A stretch of DNA of 64,000 bases from Methanoplanus sp. FWC-SCC4. Lineage in GTDB: Archaea; Halobacteriota; Methanomicrobia; Methanomicrobiales; Methanomicrobiaceae. The stretch spans positions 1,480,370 through 1,544,369 of the forward strand of contig NZ_CP043875.1 in NCBI RefSeq assembly GCF_032878975.1, read 5' to 3'. Shown one piece after another: positions 34,825 to 43,258 of this stretch. The stretch's first letter is position 1. Each line of letters begins with the position of its first letter. The notes under the pieces are model-generated. The model saw nothing but the letters and a program-made list of their open reading frames with translations, was not told the DNA's origin and ran no database searches. The position numbers and the translations under genes were made by a program.

Positions 34825-34878
34825 GTTTGTAGTTCTATATAATCTTTTTTGATTATCTGTTTGCAGTTCTATATATAA
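34825..34878 (-). promoter_or_regulatory. duplicated promoter elements of the chaperone operon
   Basis: A direct repeat GTTTG(T/C)AGTTCTATATA occurs at 34825-34843 and 34859-34878. On the minus strand it reads TATATAGAACT(A/G)CAAAC, with the TATA box at its upstream edge, so the operon may have two tandem core promoters 34 bases apart, with predicted starts near 34811 and 34845, or a repeated regulator site overlapping each TATA. Confidence 0.5.
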
Positions 34879-34947
34879 GTTGTGATTAGATGGACCATGT
34901 AAAATAATAAAATCAGAGGAACAAAAAAAACATTTTTTAATAAAATA

Positions 34948-36327
34948 TTATTCTGTGGGTTTTTCCTGATTTTTTGAGAGATTATACTCATCTAAAAGTT
35001 CAACCATTTTCGGAGGGAGTTCATCCCATCTCCACAGACCAAGGTCAACGTAGCATTTGGGAAATTTGTTTTTTTCCGCACATGAGCGCAGGTATTCCAT
35101 CCATTCCCCGTATTTTTCAGGCAAAAGCTCTTTTACCCTCTCGGCCTCGCTCTCAAGCATTGCAGGACACATCCAGCATCCGACACGCTCAAAGCCAAGA
35201 TCATACAGGGGATTGTATGGAAGTTCTCTCCACCAGATATACAAAAAAACCTCAAGTGCACGCCAGCTTCGTATCGGCGAGATGTTAATCTGCTTATTGT
35301 TGTAAGGATTCTCTATTGCGGCAGGAAGCCCTGATCTTGCAAAGGATTCATACCACCTGTTACCCTGCACAGTTACGCATCCCCCCTCTTCATTCAGCCA
35401 GTTGCTCACAGGATGAAGTTTAAGCCTCTCACAGCACCAGCGGTTGTCCTTTTTTGGAATGCCCCTTTGTGCAAGCTCACTTTTAAAGTCCCCACCCTGA
35501 AATTTCTGCCCGATATTCATCGATTCCACAAATTCAATTGTCTGTGGAAACTCCATACCTGTATCGACAAAATATGAATCAGTAATACCGGCACGTTTAG
35601 CAAGTTCAAGAACGACAGTGCTGTCCTTTCCACCGCTGAAAGAAACATTGGCGTTGGGTCTCTTCCAGGAATGCTGATTTACTTCGATCTTGATGGACCT
35701 AATCGCATGCCTTTCGATATTTTTCAGATGCTTTTTGTTACAGCGGATGACATTTGAATAATCAGGATCAGGCAGGGGCTTTTCTTCAACAACCCCGAAC
35801 TGTCTGACTTTAAGAAAACCGTCCTGATAATTACCAACACCCCATTTTCCGCCGACACGTATGATTACACATCCGTTCTCACAATCGGCAGAGAACTCAA
35901 TTTTCTTTCCGCCAAGACGCCTGCCTTTATTCTCCCTCATATAAGACGTGATATCAACGATATTTTTGGAAACATCAGGGAGGATAAAAGAAAGAGCCTC
36001 AAAAGAAGGTTCAAATGAATACTTCCTGGTAACAGGCGAAAAGTTCAGCCATCCAAAGCGCACACCGTTTGCGATTACAAGATCAGTCCTGTCTGTTCCG
36101 CCTGTCTTATTGAAAAGAACGATCTTTGGCAGTTTTCCTCCACCAAATCTCTCTTCAAGCAGATTTAAAAGCAGAGTCCTGTCATGTTCAAGTGCCGGGC
36201 GAACGTCATATGGTTTTAGAAGCGGAAACTCCACACCCCTTGTCCCGCAACCGCATGTACCTGCAATAAGGGGCACATTACACTCAGGACACCAGAAAAG
36301 GCTTTTTTTTATTGATGGCTCTCTCAT
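34948..36327 (-). CDS. phosphoadenosine phosphosulfate reductase-family protein with N-terminal zinc ribbon
   Basis: A 459-residue archaeal protein. It begins with a zinc-ribbon-like C13-x2-C16...C25-x-C27 (FWCPECN...TCGCGT), then a PUA-like domain (to about residue 160, GVRFGWLNFSPVTRKYSF) and a PAPS-reductase/ATP-pyrophosphatase-fold domain with the phosphate loop NVSFSGGKDSTVVLEL near residue 228. Cysteine pairs WCCERLK and CWMCPA follow; the last resembles the Fe-S ligands of APS reductases. These proteins are common in methanogens; whether they reduce sulfate esters or modify tRNA or thiols is not known. It diverges from purH across a 17-base palindrome. Confidence 0.83.
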   Translation of the reverse strand: MREPSIKKSLFWCPECNVPLIAGTCGCGTRGVEFPLLKPYDVRPALEHDRTLLLNLLEERFGGGKLPKIVLFNKTGGTDRTDLVIANGVRFGWLNFSPVTRKYSFEPSFEALSFILPDVSKNIVDITSYMRENKGRRLGGKKIEFSADCENGCVIIRVGGKWGVGNYQDGFLKVRQFGVVEEKPLPDPDYSNVIRCNKKHLKNIERHAIRSIKIEVNQHSWKRPNANVSFSGGKDSTVVLELAKRAGITDSYFVDTGMEFPQTIEFVESMNIGQKFQGGDFKSELAQRGIPKKDNRWCCERLKLHPVSNWLNEEGGCVTVQGNRWYESFARSGLPAAIENPYNNKQINISPIRSWRALEVFLYIWWRELPYNPLYDLGFERVGCWMCPAMLESEAERVKELLPEKYGEWMEYLRSCAEKNKFPKCYVDLGLWRWDELPPKMVELLDEYNLSKNQEKPTE

Positions 36328-36364
36328 ATTTACTTATTAAAATGCCCTGCAATTCAGATAATGA

Positions 36365-36381
36365 GTATGGTATTACCATAC
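36365..36381. repeat. 17-base palindrome between the PAPS-reductase-like gene and purH
   Basis: GTATGGTA-T-TACCATAC is a perfect inverted repeat around one base, 37 bases before the purH ATG and 37 bases after the start of the opposite gene. Its near-central position in a 91-base divergent region suggests an operator for one or both genes. Confidence 0.45.
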
Positions 36382-36418
36382 CAACATTATTGAGATTTAA
36401 AAACACAATAATAAAGCA

Positions 36419-37906
36419 ATGAAATATGCACTTCTCTCGGTCTGGGATAAGACCGGCATAATTGAACTGGCACAGACACTTAAAGCCGCTAACTTTAAGA
36501 TTTTAAGTTCAGGCGGTACAGCAAAGACACTGCGCGAGGCAGGACTTGATATTACCGAAGTTTCTGATTACACAGGCGCACCTGAGATGATGGACGGACG
36601 TGTAAAAACACTCCACCCGAAAATTCACGGAGGGCTTTTGGGCAGACGCGGTATCGATGATGCCGTAATGGAGGAGCACGGCATCTCCGGAATCGATCTT
36701 CTGGTCGTAAACCTCTATCCCTTTGAGGAGATGTCAGGAAAGGATCTCCCGCTGAATGAACTTGTCGAATACATCGACATCGGCGGCCCTGCAATGATCC
36801 GTGCAGCTGCAAAGAACTTCAAAGACGTTGCAGTGGTAATCGATCCAAAAGACTACGATATGGTAAAAGAGGCAGTCAGAGGGGAAGGATTTACAGAAAA
36901 AGACAGACTTTACCTTGCAAAGAAAGTCTTCGCACGCACCGCATCATATGATGCAGCGATTGCAAACTACTTCTACAGCATCGACTCAGAATTCCCGGAA
37001 GTCTACACTGTACAGTTTAGAAACGGCAGAACACTCCGCTACGGAGAAAACCCACACCAGAAAGCTGCCGTGTATGGTGAAACAGGCATTGCAGGACAGA
37101 CAACACTTCAGGGTAAAGAGATGTCATACAACAACTACCTTGACGTTGACGCAGCAGTGAGCCTTTTAAGAGAGTTTGAAGAGACAGCCTCCGTAATCGT
37201 AAAACACAACAACCCGTGCGGTGTTGCAACAGGTGAAAAACTCCTTGATGCATATCTCTCAGCCCGCGATGTGGACCCTGTATCCGCATACGGCGGAATA
37301 GTTGCATTAAACCGCGAAGTCGGGGCAGATGTGGCAGAAGAGCTTGCATCAACATTTATCGAGGTTGTAATTGCTCCGTCTTACACTGATGAAGCACTTA
37401 AAATTATGACCAGAAAGGAAAACATGCGTGTCCTCGTTTTACCGGAGGAAGAGCCTGAAGTCTCTGTAAGAACAATCGACGGTGGTGCACTTCTTCAGAA
37501 AACTCCAAAAGATTTGACTGAAAACTGGCAGGTTGTAACAGAACGCGAACCCACAGCAGAAGAAATGGAGTCAATGAAACTTGCAATGAAGGTCTGCAAG
37601 CACACAAAGAGCAATGCAATCATCTTTGCAAAGGGAAAATCCGTTCTGGGAATCGGTGCAGGACAGATGAACCGTGTGAACTCTGCACAGATTGCTGTTA
37701 TGAAATCCAACTTCCCGCTTGAGGGATCAGCAGTCGCATCAGATGCCTTCCTTCCGTTTGCAGACACACTAGAAGAGGCAGCAAAGGCAGGCGCCACCGC
37801 ACTTCTTCAGCCCGGCGGTTCAATACGCGATCAGGAAGTAATCGATGCCGCAAACAGACTCAATGTCGCAATGGTATTTACAGGAATAAGATACTTCAGA
37901 CACTAA
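36419..37906 (+). CDS. purH: bifunctional AICAR transformylase / IMP cyclohydrolase
   Basis: A 495-residue bifunctional enzyme for the last two steps of IMP synthesis, AICAR formylation and ring closure. The N-terminal MGS-like IMP cyclohydrolase domain has LLSVWDKTGI, SSGGTAKTLREAG and MMDGRVKTLHPKIHGGLLG; the C-terminal transformylase domain has RYGENPHQKAAVYG, the KHNNPCGVATG nucleotide site and the VLGIGAGQMNRV motif. Both domains look complete, slightly shorter than the E. coli enzyme. Many archaea use separate PurO/PurP enzymes, so this bacterial-type fusion is informative. An AT-rich TATA-like stretch lies at about 36394-36404. It diverges from the PAPS-reductase-like gene. Confidence 0.97.
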   Translation: MKYALLSVWDKTGIIELAQTLKAANFKILSSGGTAKTLREAGLDITEVSDYTGAPEMMDGRVKTLHPKIHGGLLGRRGIDDAVMEEHGISGIDLLVVNLYPFEEMSGKDLPLNELVEYIDIGGPAMIRAAAKNFKDVAVVIDPKDYDMVKEAVRGEGFTEKDRLYLAKKVFARTASYDAAIANYFYSIDSEFPEVYTVQFRNGRTLRYGENPHQKAAVYGETGIAGQTTLQGKEMSYNNYLDVDAAVSLLREFEETASVIVKHNNPCGVATGEKLLDAYLSARDVDPVSAYGGIVALNREVGADVAEELASTFIEVVIAPSYTDEALKIMTRKENMRVLVLPEEEPEVSVRTIDGGALLQKTPKDLTENWQVVTEREPTAEEMESMKLAMKVCKHTKSNAIIFAKGKSVLGIGAGQMNRVNSAQIAVMKSNFPLEGSAVASDAFLPFADTLEEAAKAGATALLQPGGSIRDQEVIDAANRLNVAMVFTGIRYFRH

Positions 37907-38012
37907 TCATTTAAAATAAGGCAAATCTACAATATTTTTTTCTTCTTTTTTAGAAACCCCGACAAATATCCGCATAAGACGGATAACAAAAACCGATCAA
38001 TTGTGTTATATG

Positions 38013-38035
38013 TTAGCATGCCACATATTAGCATG
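38013..38035 (+). repeat. direct repeat TTAGCATG in the symporter operon promoter
   Basis: TTAGCATG occurs at 38013-38020 and 38028-38035, 15 bases apart, as parts of ATGTTAGCATG and ATATTAGCATG. A TATA-like GTTATATG lies just before the first copy (38004-38011), placing the repeats between TATA box and the expected start site, a plausible repressor site. Confidence 0.4.
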
Positions 38036-38040
38036 GTAAA

Positions 38041-38148
38041 ATGTTTGGTCTGCCTGATATAACACTCCTGTCCGTTTTAGCAGGGACAGGAATATTAATA
38101 TTCATACTTTTAATCTGGGGGCTCCGGTTCAGGGAGGCAGGGATTTGA
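38041..38148 (+). CDS. small membrane protein, symporter accessory type (35 residues)
   Basis: A 35-residue open reading frame, too short to be obvious. It has a short leader MFGLPDI, one hydrophobic helix (TLLSVLAGTGILIFILLIWG) and a basic end (LRFREAGI). Its stop TGA (38146-38148) overlaps the TTG start of the sodium/solute symporter by two bases, so the two would be translationally coupled, and the AGGGAGG ribosome site of the symporter (38131-38137) lies within it. Similar short membrane proteins precede solute symporters in several methanogens and are annotated as symporter small accessory proteins. No strong ribosome site precedes it; a short leader after the TATA-like GTTATATG is likely. 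Confidence 0.7.
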   Translation: MFGLPDITLLSVLAGTGILIFILLIWGLRFREAGI

Positions 38149-39665
38149 ACGCTGACTTATCCACTGTCGGAATTATTGCGATATATGCACTTGCACTTAT
38201 CTACATCGGAAGCTGGGCATCGAAAAAAGTTCACAATACCGAGGATTACATTCTTGCAGGGCGATCTCTTGGATTCTGGGTTTTCACAATCCTGATGGTC
38301 GCATCCGTATGCAGCGGAATGACACTTGTCGGGGTTTCAGGTTTTGGCTACACTTCAGGTTGGCCGGGAATATGGGAACAGCTCGCAGTGCCTCTTGCCG
38401 CATCCTTTGCAATCATTGTCCTGGGTGTCAAACTACATTACATCGGAAGAAAGTCAGGTTACATGACTGTTGAGGACTATTTCGCACACAGGTTTGAAAG
38501 CCCAAAAGCAGTAAGAGGCGTTTCGGCAGTCGCTGGAATTGTCGTATCACTCATATACCTTGTCGGACAGTACACCGCAATTAGTATTGTATTAGTCTGG
38601 CTTTTTGACATAGATCACAGGCTTGCACTGATAATTTCGGCCATAATAATTACAGTTTATACAGTAATCGGCGGCCTTTACGCTGTTTCATGGACAACTC
38701 TCATACAGGGCGGAATTCTGATCATCGGCGTTTTGCTCATGGCACCGATTGTCATTTTTGCTGCAGGAGGTCTGACACACATAAACGAAGTAATGGCAAC
38801 AATTGATCCAAATATGGTTCAGCCCTTCTACCCGACTGCATATGCACCCTATGCCTTCTGCACGCCGGAATTTCTCTTCTCGTTTGTGGTTTTTCTGACT
38901 ATTGGTCTTGCTTGTGCACCACATGTGGTAAACAATGTGCTTGCTGCAAAAGAGGACAAATTCTTCAAGTGGTCTCCGCTGATTGCCTTTGGAATATACC
39001 TTGTCGTAATGCTCCTCGTCAAGTTCTCAGGCTTTGCTGTAAGGGTTTTGGTAGAAGAGGGAAAGCTTGTTTTGCCGACAGCAGTTAACGCACAGGACTT
39101 TGCATTCATGTATGGCGTGGAATATGCCGCTCCCAATATGTTTGTATGGGCACTCTTTGCAGTGATTGTGCTCGCAGCCGTTATGTCCACAACAGACAGG
39201 CTCATGCTTACAATCGGAACAATGTTCTCATGGGACATTTACAAAAATCTGTTAAAACCGGATGCATCTGACAGGCAGGTCCTGAGGTTAAGCCAGATAT
39301 GTGTGGTAATTTCAGCGGTTGTCTCCCTCATACTCGCTTTAAATCCACCGGAAATGCTTGCATTCCTCATATGGATGGGAATAGGAGTCATGCTTTCAAC
39401 ATTTGCAGTGCCTTTCATCGCAGGCCTTTACTGGAGGCGTGCAACAAAGCAGGGGGCGATAGCTTCCATGCTCACAGGTCTTATATCTGCGGGAATTTTC
39501 GCTTACTATTACCAGTTCGTTGAAAAACTTCCGATGCACTTTTCGATATACTCACTTGCCTGTGCAATCATTGCAATGATTGTGGTAAGTCTTCTGACAC
39601 CGAAAAATTCAGAGGAAGTTCTTGATAACACAATGACCGGCTGGTACATTCAGCCAAAAGACTAA
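38145..39665 (+). CDS. sodium/solute symporter (SSS family)
   Basis: A 506-residue polytopic membrane protein of the SSF family with about 13 hydrophobic helices, importing a small solute with Na+. The usual N-terminal motif DYILAGRSLGFWVF (residues about 31-44) and ASVCSGMTLVGVSGFGYTSG near the unwound first core helix are clear, as are YLVGQYTAISIVLVWL, the conserved VMSTTDRLMLTIGTMFSWDI segment and the late Trp-rich core. The substrate (proline, acetate, pantothenate or another) cannot be told. Start is TTG 38145, supported by an AGGGAGG site 7 bases before it and by the overlap with the small upstream gene. Confidence 0.92.
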   Translation: MNADLSTVGIIAIYALALIYIGSWASKKVHNTEDYILAGRSLGFWVFTILMVASVCSGMTLVGVSGFGYTSGWPGIWEQLAVPLAASFAIIVLGVKLHYIGRKSGYMTVEDYFAHRFESPKAVRGVSAVAGIVVSLIYLVGQYTAISIVLVWLFDIDHRLALIISAIIITVYTVIGGLYAVSWTTLIQGGILIIGVLLMAPIVIFAAGGLTHINEVMATIDPNMVQPFYPTAYAPYAFCTPEFLFSFVVFLTIGLACAPHVVNNVLAAKEDKFFKWSPLIAFGIYLVVMLLVKFSGFAVRVLVEEGKLVLPTAVNAQDFAFMYGVEYAAPNMFVWALFAVIVLAAVMSTTDRLMLTIGTMFSWDIYKNLLKPDASDRQVLRLSQICVVISAVVSLILALNPPEMLAFLIWMGIGVMLSTFAVPFIAGLYWRRATKQGAIASMLTGLISAGIFAYYYQFVEKLPMHFSIYSLACAIIAMIVVSLLTPKNSEEVLDNTMTGWYIQPKD

Positions 39666-39744
39666 TCAAATACTTTTTTTATTTCACACCGCACGGATTT
39701 TCATTAATAACAGCCCAGACATATTAGAAAATCAGTTTTGCCTA

Positions 39745-40839
39745 ATGCCATACAGACAAAAAGACAGAATCATACTCCATGTGGACATGGACAGTTTCTA
39801 CGCCTCTGTGGAGATGCGGGAAAATCCGAAATTAAAAGGAAAACCTGTAATCATCGGCGCCGATCCCAAATCAGGAACCGGCAGGGGCGTTGTGAGCACA
39901 TGTTCATACGAGGCACGTAAATTCGGCGTCAGGTCTGCAATGCCGGTCACAAAAGCATATATGCTCTGTCCGGATGGTATTTTTCTTCCCGTAAACATGA
40001 GGCTGTACGCCCTGGTTTCTGAAAATGTTATGAATATCTTAAGGGAGTATTCTGATAAATTTCAGCAGGTCAGTGTTGATGAGGCATATCTCGATGTAAC
40101 ATACCTTGGAAATTTTTATAATGCATCAAATCTCGCAAAAGAGATAAAAGATAAAATCAGAAATACGGAAAACATTACCTGCTCTGTCGGTGTAGCTCCG
40201 TCAAAGGTGGTTGCAAAAATTGCATCCGACTTTCAAAAGCCCAACGGCCTGACAGTTGTGACACCTGATAAAGTCAGGGATTTTTTAAACCCGATGGATG
40301 TAGGGAAGATCCCGGGTATTGGGAAAAAAACACAAAGCAGACTCTCAGGGCTTGGTATTTTCAAAATCTCCGATCTGGCGGATTATGATATCCAGAAACT
40401 GATTTCCGTATTTGGAAAGCATGCCGTTGACATGCAAAAACTTGCAACGGGAAAGGATGAAAGGGAGGTCAGGGAAAAAGGAGAGAGAAAATCAATCGGG
40501 CGGGAGCGTACATATCCGGAGGATACAGCCGATGAGGAAAGAATAACCAAAACGATTGAATGGATCTGCGAAGACATCCACAAAAGACTCATTGAAAAGG
40601 ATTTTCGATTCAGGACAGTGACTGTTAAAATCAGGTACACGGGGTTCATTACAAAAACACGGGCGGTGACACTTGATCACTGCACTGACAGCCCCGATAT
40701 AATCAAAGATCTGGCAATAAAGATATTCAGGAATCTGATTGATACTGATAAAAAACCCGTAAGGCTCATTGGAGTATCAATATCGGGATTTGAAAGCGGC
40801 AGAAGCAGACAGACAAGAATAGAAGAATTCTTCAGATAA
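39745..40839 (+). CDS. dinB: DNA polymerase IV (Y family)
   Basis: A 364-residue translesion polymerase of the Dpo4/DinB type. The palm begins HVDMDSFYASVEM (catalytic Asp in VDMDSF) and the second pair of catalytic acids is in VSVDEAYLDVT (D-E, about residues 110-111). The steric gate is Phe or Tyr in the SFYASVE motif. The helix-hairpin-helix GIGKKTQSRLSGLGI and the little-finger domain that ends in a PIP-like tail (TRIEEFFR, probable PCNA-binding) follow. It belongs to DNA-damage tolerance and stands as a single gene after the symporter. Confidence 0.96.
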   Translation: MPYRQKDRIILHVDMDSFYASVEMRENPKLKGKPVIIGADPKSGTGRGVVSTCSYEARKFGVRSAMPVTKAYMLCPDGIFLPVNMRLYALVSENVMNILREYSDKFQQVSVDEAYLDVTYLGNFYNASNLAKEIKDKIRNTENITCSVGVAPSKVVAKIASDFQKPNGLTVVTPDKVRDFLNPMDVGKIPGIGKKTQSRLSGLGIFKISDLADYDIQKLISVFGKHAVDMQKLATGKDEREVREKGERKSIGRERTYPEDTADEERITKTIEWICEDIHKRLIEKDFRFRTVTVKIRYTGFITKTRAVTLDHCTDSPDIIKDLAIKIFRNLIDTDKKPVRLIGVSISGFESGRSRQTRIEEFFR

Positions 40840-40938
40840 TTTCAGAATAAATCAGGCAGGAAATCAACAGGTCATTATGACTTTTATTTTATTACAACAG
40901 ATTTGCTGACTATAAAAAAACGTAATTAAAAAATATTA

Positions 40939-40968
40939 AATGCTGAAGAAATTTTCAAATTCAGCATT
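40939..40968. terminator. inverted repeat between convergent dinB and DEAD-box genes
   Basis: AATGCTGAA and TTCAGCATT are perfect nine-base arms around a 12-base loop, 16 bases beyond the stop of the minus-strand helicase gene and 100 bases after dinB. It is read as a hairpin from both strands. Confidence 0.5.
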
Positions 40969-40983
40969 ATATCTATATTAATA

Positions 40984-42591
40984 TCAGCTTCTTGATCTTG
41001 CTCTCTTTGCCGGCTCAAATGAAACTTCATTACCGCGGATTGTGCCGCCGTTCATGATACTAAACACTTCTGAAGCGTATTTCTCAGGAACTTCAACAAA
41101 TGAAAAGTCATTGTAAATGCTTATTGCACCTACTGAACTTCCGGGAATATCAGTCTCTCCTGCAATTGCACCAACAATATCTCCGGGGCGGATTCCCTTT
41201 GCTTTTCCGATATTGATAAAGAAGCGAACCATTCCGGGCTCTGCTCCTGTTTCAGCGGAGTTGAATTTGACCTCTTCCACAGCTTTGTCTCTTGTTGATC
41301 CGCTTTCAAGGTGAAGTTTTAAAAGTGCCGCAGAGATGTCAACTGATGTATAGTCTTCGTCCATGAGTCTTTCAACAGCGGATACATATGACGAGAGATC
41401 GCTTTCTGCCAGAACTTCCCTTACATTGTCGAGGAACCTTTCAATACGGCAGTTCTCAACATCCTTTATGCTTGGAGGGCGGGTACGTCTGATCTTCACA
41501 TTTGCAACCTTCTGGATCATACGGAGTTTGTTGGTCTCGCGTGGACCCACAAATGTATACGCACGGCCTGTCTTTCCGGCTCTTCCTGTTCTTCCTATTC
41601 TGTGGACATAATACTCCACATCCTGCGGGACATCGTAGTTGTATACGGTGTCAATGTCATCAACATCAATACCACGGGCTGCAACATCGGTTGCAATTAA
41701 AATATCAATGGAGCCATTGCGGAATTTGTTCATCACATTGTCCCTCTGGCTCTGCTTTAAGTCACCGTGAAGACCTTCTGCAAAATATCCTCTTGAGCGG
41801 ATAGAGGAGGAAATTTCGTCCACTCTTCTTTTGGTATTGCAAAAGATCATTGAGAGTCCCGGTCCGTTTATATCGATGAGTCTGCAGAGAACTTCGAGTT
41901 TTTCCTTTTCACGAAGCTCAATGTATGACTGTTCAATTGAAGGAACTGTAAGCTCTTTTGTATTGAGTTTAAGGAATTCAGGATTTTTCTGGAAAGCCTT
42001 TGATATCTTCAGGATAGGCTTTGGCATTGTTGCAGAGAAGAGGATTGTCTGTCTGTCTCCAGGAGTGTATTGTAAGATATCCTCCAAATCTTCCTTAAAG
42101 CCCATATCAAGCATCTGATCAGCTTCATCGAGTACAATTGTGCTGACACCTGAGAGTTTTAAAGTTCCTCTCTTGAGGTGATCCATTACTCTTCCCGGAG
42201 TACCGATGATTACCTGGACACCTTTATTCAAAGCTGAAATCTGCCTTTCAATAGGCTGACCACCGTAAATTGGAATTACACGAACATCACGGCGGTATTT
42301 TAAAAGTCTGTTGAACTCTTCTGCGATCTGTATAGTAAGTTCTCTTGTAGGTGAAAGAACAATTGCCTGAACATGACAATTGTCTGAATCTATTTTTTCA
42401 ATAACCGGTATCGCAAAGGCGGCTGTTTTTCCTGTACCTGTCTGAGCCTGCCCGGTTACATCAATGCCTGACATTATCAGGGGTATTGAAAGTTGTTGTA
42501 TAGGGGTTGGCTCTTCAAAGCCCATATCTTCGATTGCTCTAAGTATTTCATCAGAAATGTTGAGCTCATTAAATTTCAAAAAAGAAACCAT
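40984..42591 (-). CDS. DEAD-box ATP-dependent RNA helicase with C-terminal DbpA-like RNA-binding domain
   Basis: A 535-residue RNA helicase. The Q motif (FEEPTPIQQLSIPLI), Walker A AQTGTGKTAAFA, DEAD box VLDEADQMLDMG, SAT motif FSATMP and the C-terminal HRIGRTGRAGKTG are all present. After the helicase core (to about residue 375) comes an alpha-helical segment and a DbpA-type RNA-binding domain (VRFFINIGKAKGIRPGDIVG through FEPAKR), as in bacterial DeaD/CsdA. It may help ribosome assembly or RNA unfolding at low temperature. Start ATG 42591 has AAGGA immediately before it, too close; a TTG at 42579 is an alternative. It diverges from a membrane protein gene. Confidence 0.95.
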   Translation of the reverse strand: MVSFLKFNELNISDEILRAIEDMGFEEPTPIQQLSIPLIMSGIDVTGQAQTGTGKTAAFAIPVIEKIDSDNCHVQAIVLSPTRELTIQIAEEFNRLLKYRRDVRVIPIYGGQPIERQISALNKGVQVIIGTPGRVMDHLKRGTLKLSGVSTIVLDEADQMLDMGFKEDLEDILQYTPGDRQTILFSATMPKPILKISKAFQKNPEFLKLNTKELTVPSIEQSYIELREKEKLEVLCRLIDINGPGLSMIFCNTKRRVDEISSSIRSRGYFAEGLHGDLKQSQRDNVMNKFRNGSIDILIATDVAARGIDVDDIDTVYNYDVPQDVEYYVHRIGRTGRAGKTGRAYTFVGPRETNKLRMIQKVANVKIRRTRPPSIKDVENCRIERFLDNVREVLAESDLSSYVSAVERLMDEDYTSVDISAALLKLHLESGSTRDKAVEEVKFNSAETGAEPGMVRFFINIGKAKGIRPGDIVGAIAGETDIPGSSVGAISIYNDFSFVEVPEKYASEVFSIMNGGTIRGNEVSFEPAKRARSRS

Positions 42592-42831
42592 TCCTTATAC
42601 TATATGTCGTGGGAGGTATTGGAGTTTTGCCATGAGGACATTATTTCATCCTGATCATAATGGATAATTTCAGAAAATAATGCAGGCAAAAACCGGATTT
42701 TCTTCCATTATATCAGATATTTAAGGACAAAAATCAGGTCGCGCAGTTTAAGGCCAAAAAAGACTTTCAAAAAAAACACCGCAGGGCACAAAAAGATAAT
42801 TTTAACATGAAAATTTTCAATATAAAAATAT

Positions 42832-43254
42832 ATGGAATTAAACCCCCATAAATTATTGAAAGTTGCAGGACTCGGATTTTTGACATGGCTTTTGCCGCTT
42901 GCTTTATCAGTTTTCTTCTATACCAAAACAGGAGAACCCGCAGTGGATATCACTTTTTTTAAAACGATAATGATCGTCCTCTTCGGCGGATTCGGCACAG
43001 TTCTGCTCGCATATTATTTCAAAGGCGTCAGCGAATTCTATATTTTTGAAGGCTTCTTTGTAGGAGCAGCATGGCTTGTCATAAACTGGATCATGGATTT
43101 TTTAATACTCCTGCCAATAAACGGGATGGATATTACGACATATTTTAAGGAAATCGGACTCAGGTATATTTTGATTCTTATTATTGCAGTCTCCATCGGG
43201 ATTGCTGCTGAAGATGCAGCAGGGAAATCAGGAAAACAAAACACAATAAAATGA
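42832..43254 (+). CDS. hypothetical membrane protein, four helices
   Basis: A 140-residue protein with four clear hydrophobic segments (about residues 11-30, 44-63, 75-95 and 110-128; for example GFLTWLLPLALSVFFYTKT and FVGAAWLVINWIMDFLILLP). The connection DITTYFKEIGLRYILIL and a short basic-acidic tail (EDAAGKSGKQNTIK) face the cytosol by the positive-inside pattern. I do not recognise a family; the helix pair spacing resembles small archaeal membrane proteins of unknown role. Start ATG 42832 lacks a ribosome site and lies in AT-rich sequence, so it may be leaderless. It is convergent with pcm, with 4 bases between them. Confidence 0.75.
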   Translation: MELNPHKLLKVAGLGFLTWLLPLALSVFFYTKTGEPAVDITFFKTIMIVLFGGFGTVLLAYYFKGVSEFYIFEGFFVGAAWLVINWIMDFLILLPINGMDITTYFKEIGLRYILILIIAVSIGIAAEDAAGKSGKQNTIK

Positions 43255-43258
43255 TTAA

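Noticed and set aside
34773-34947. CIRCE or HrcA site upstream of grpE
   Set aside because: The known TTAGCACTC-N9-GAGTGCTAA sequence is absent; only the local direct repeats are seen.
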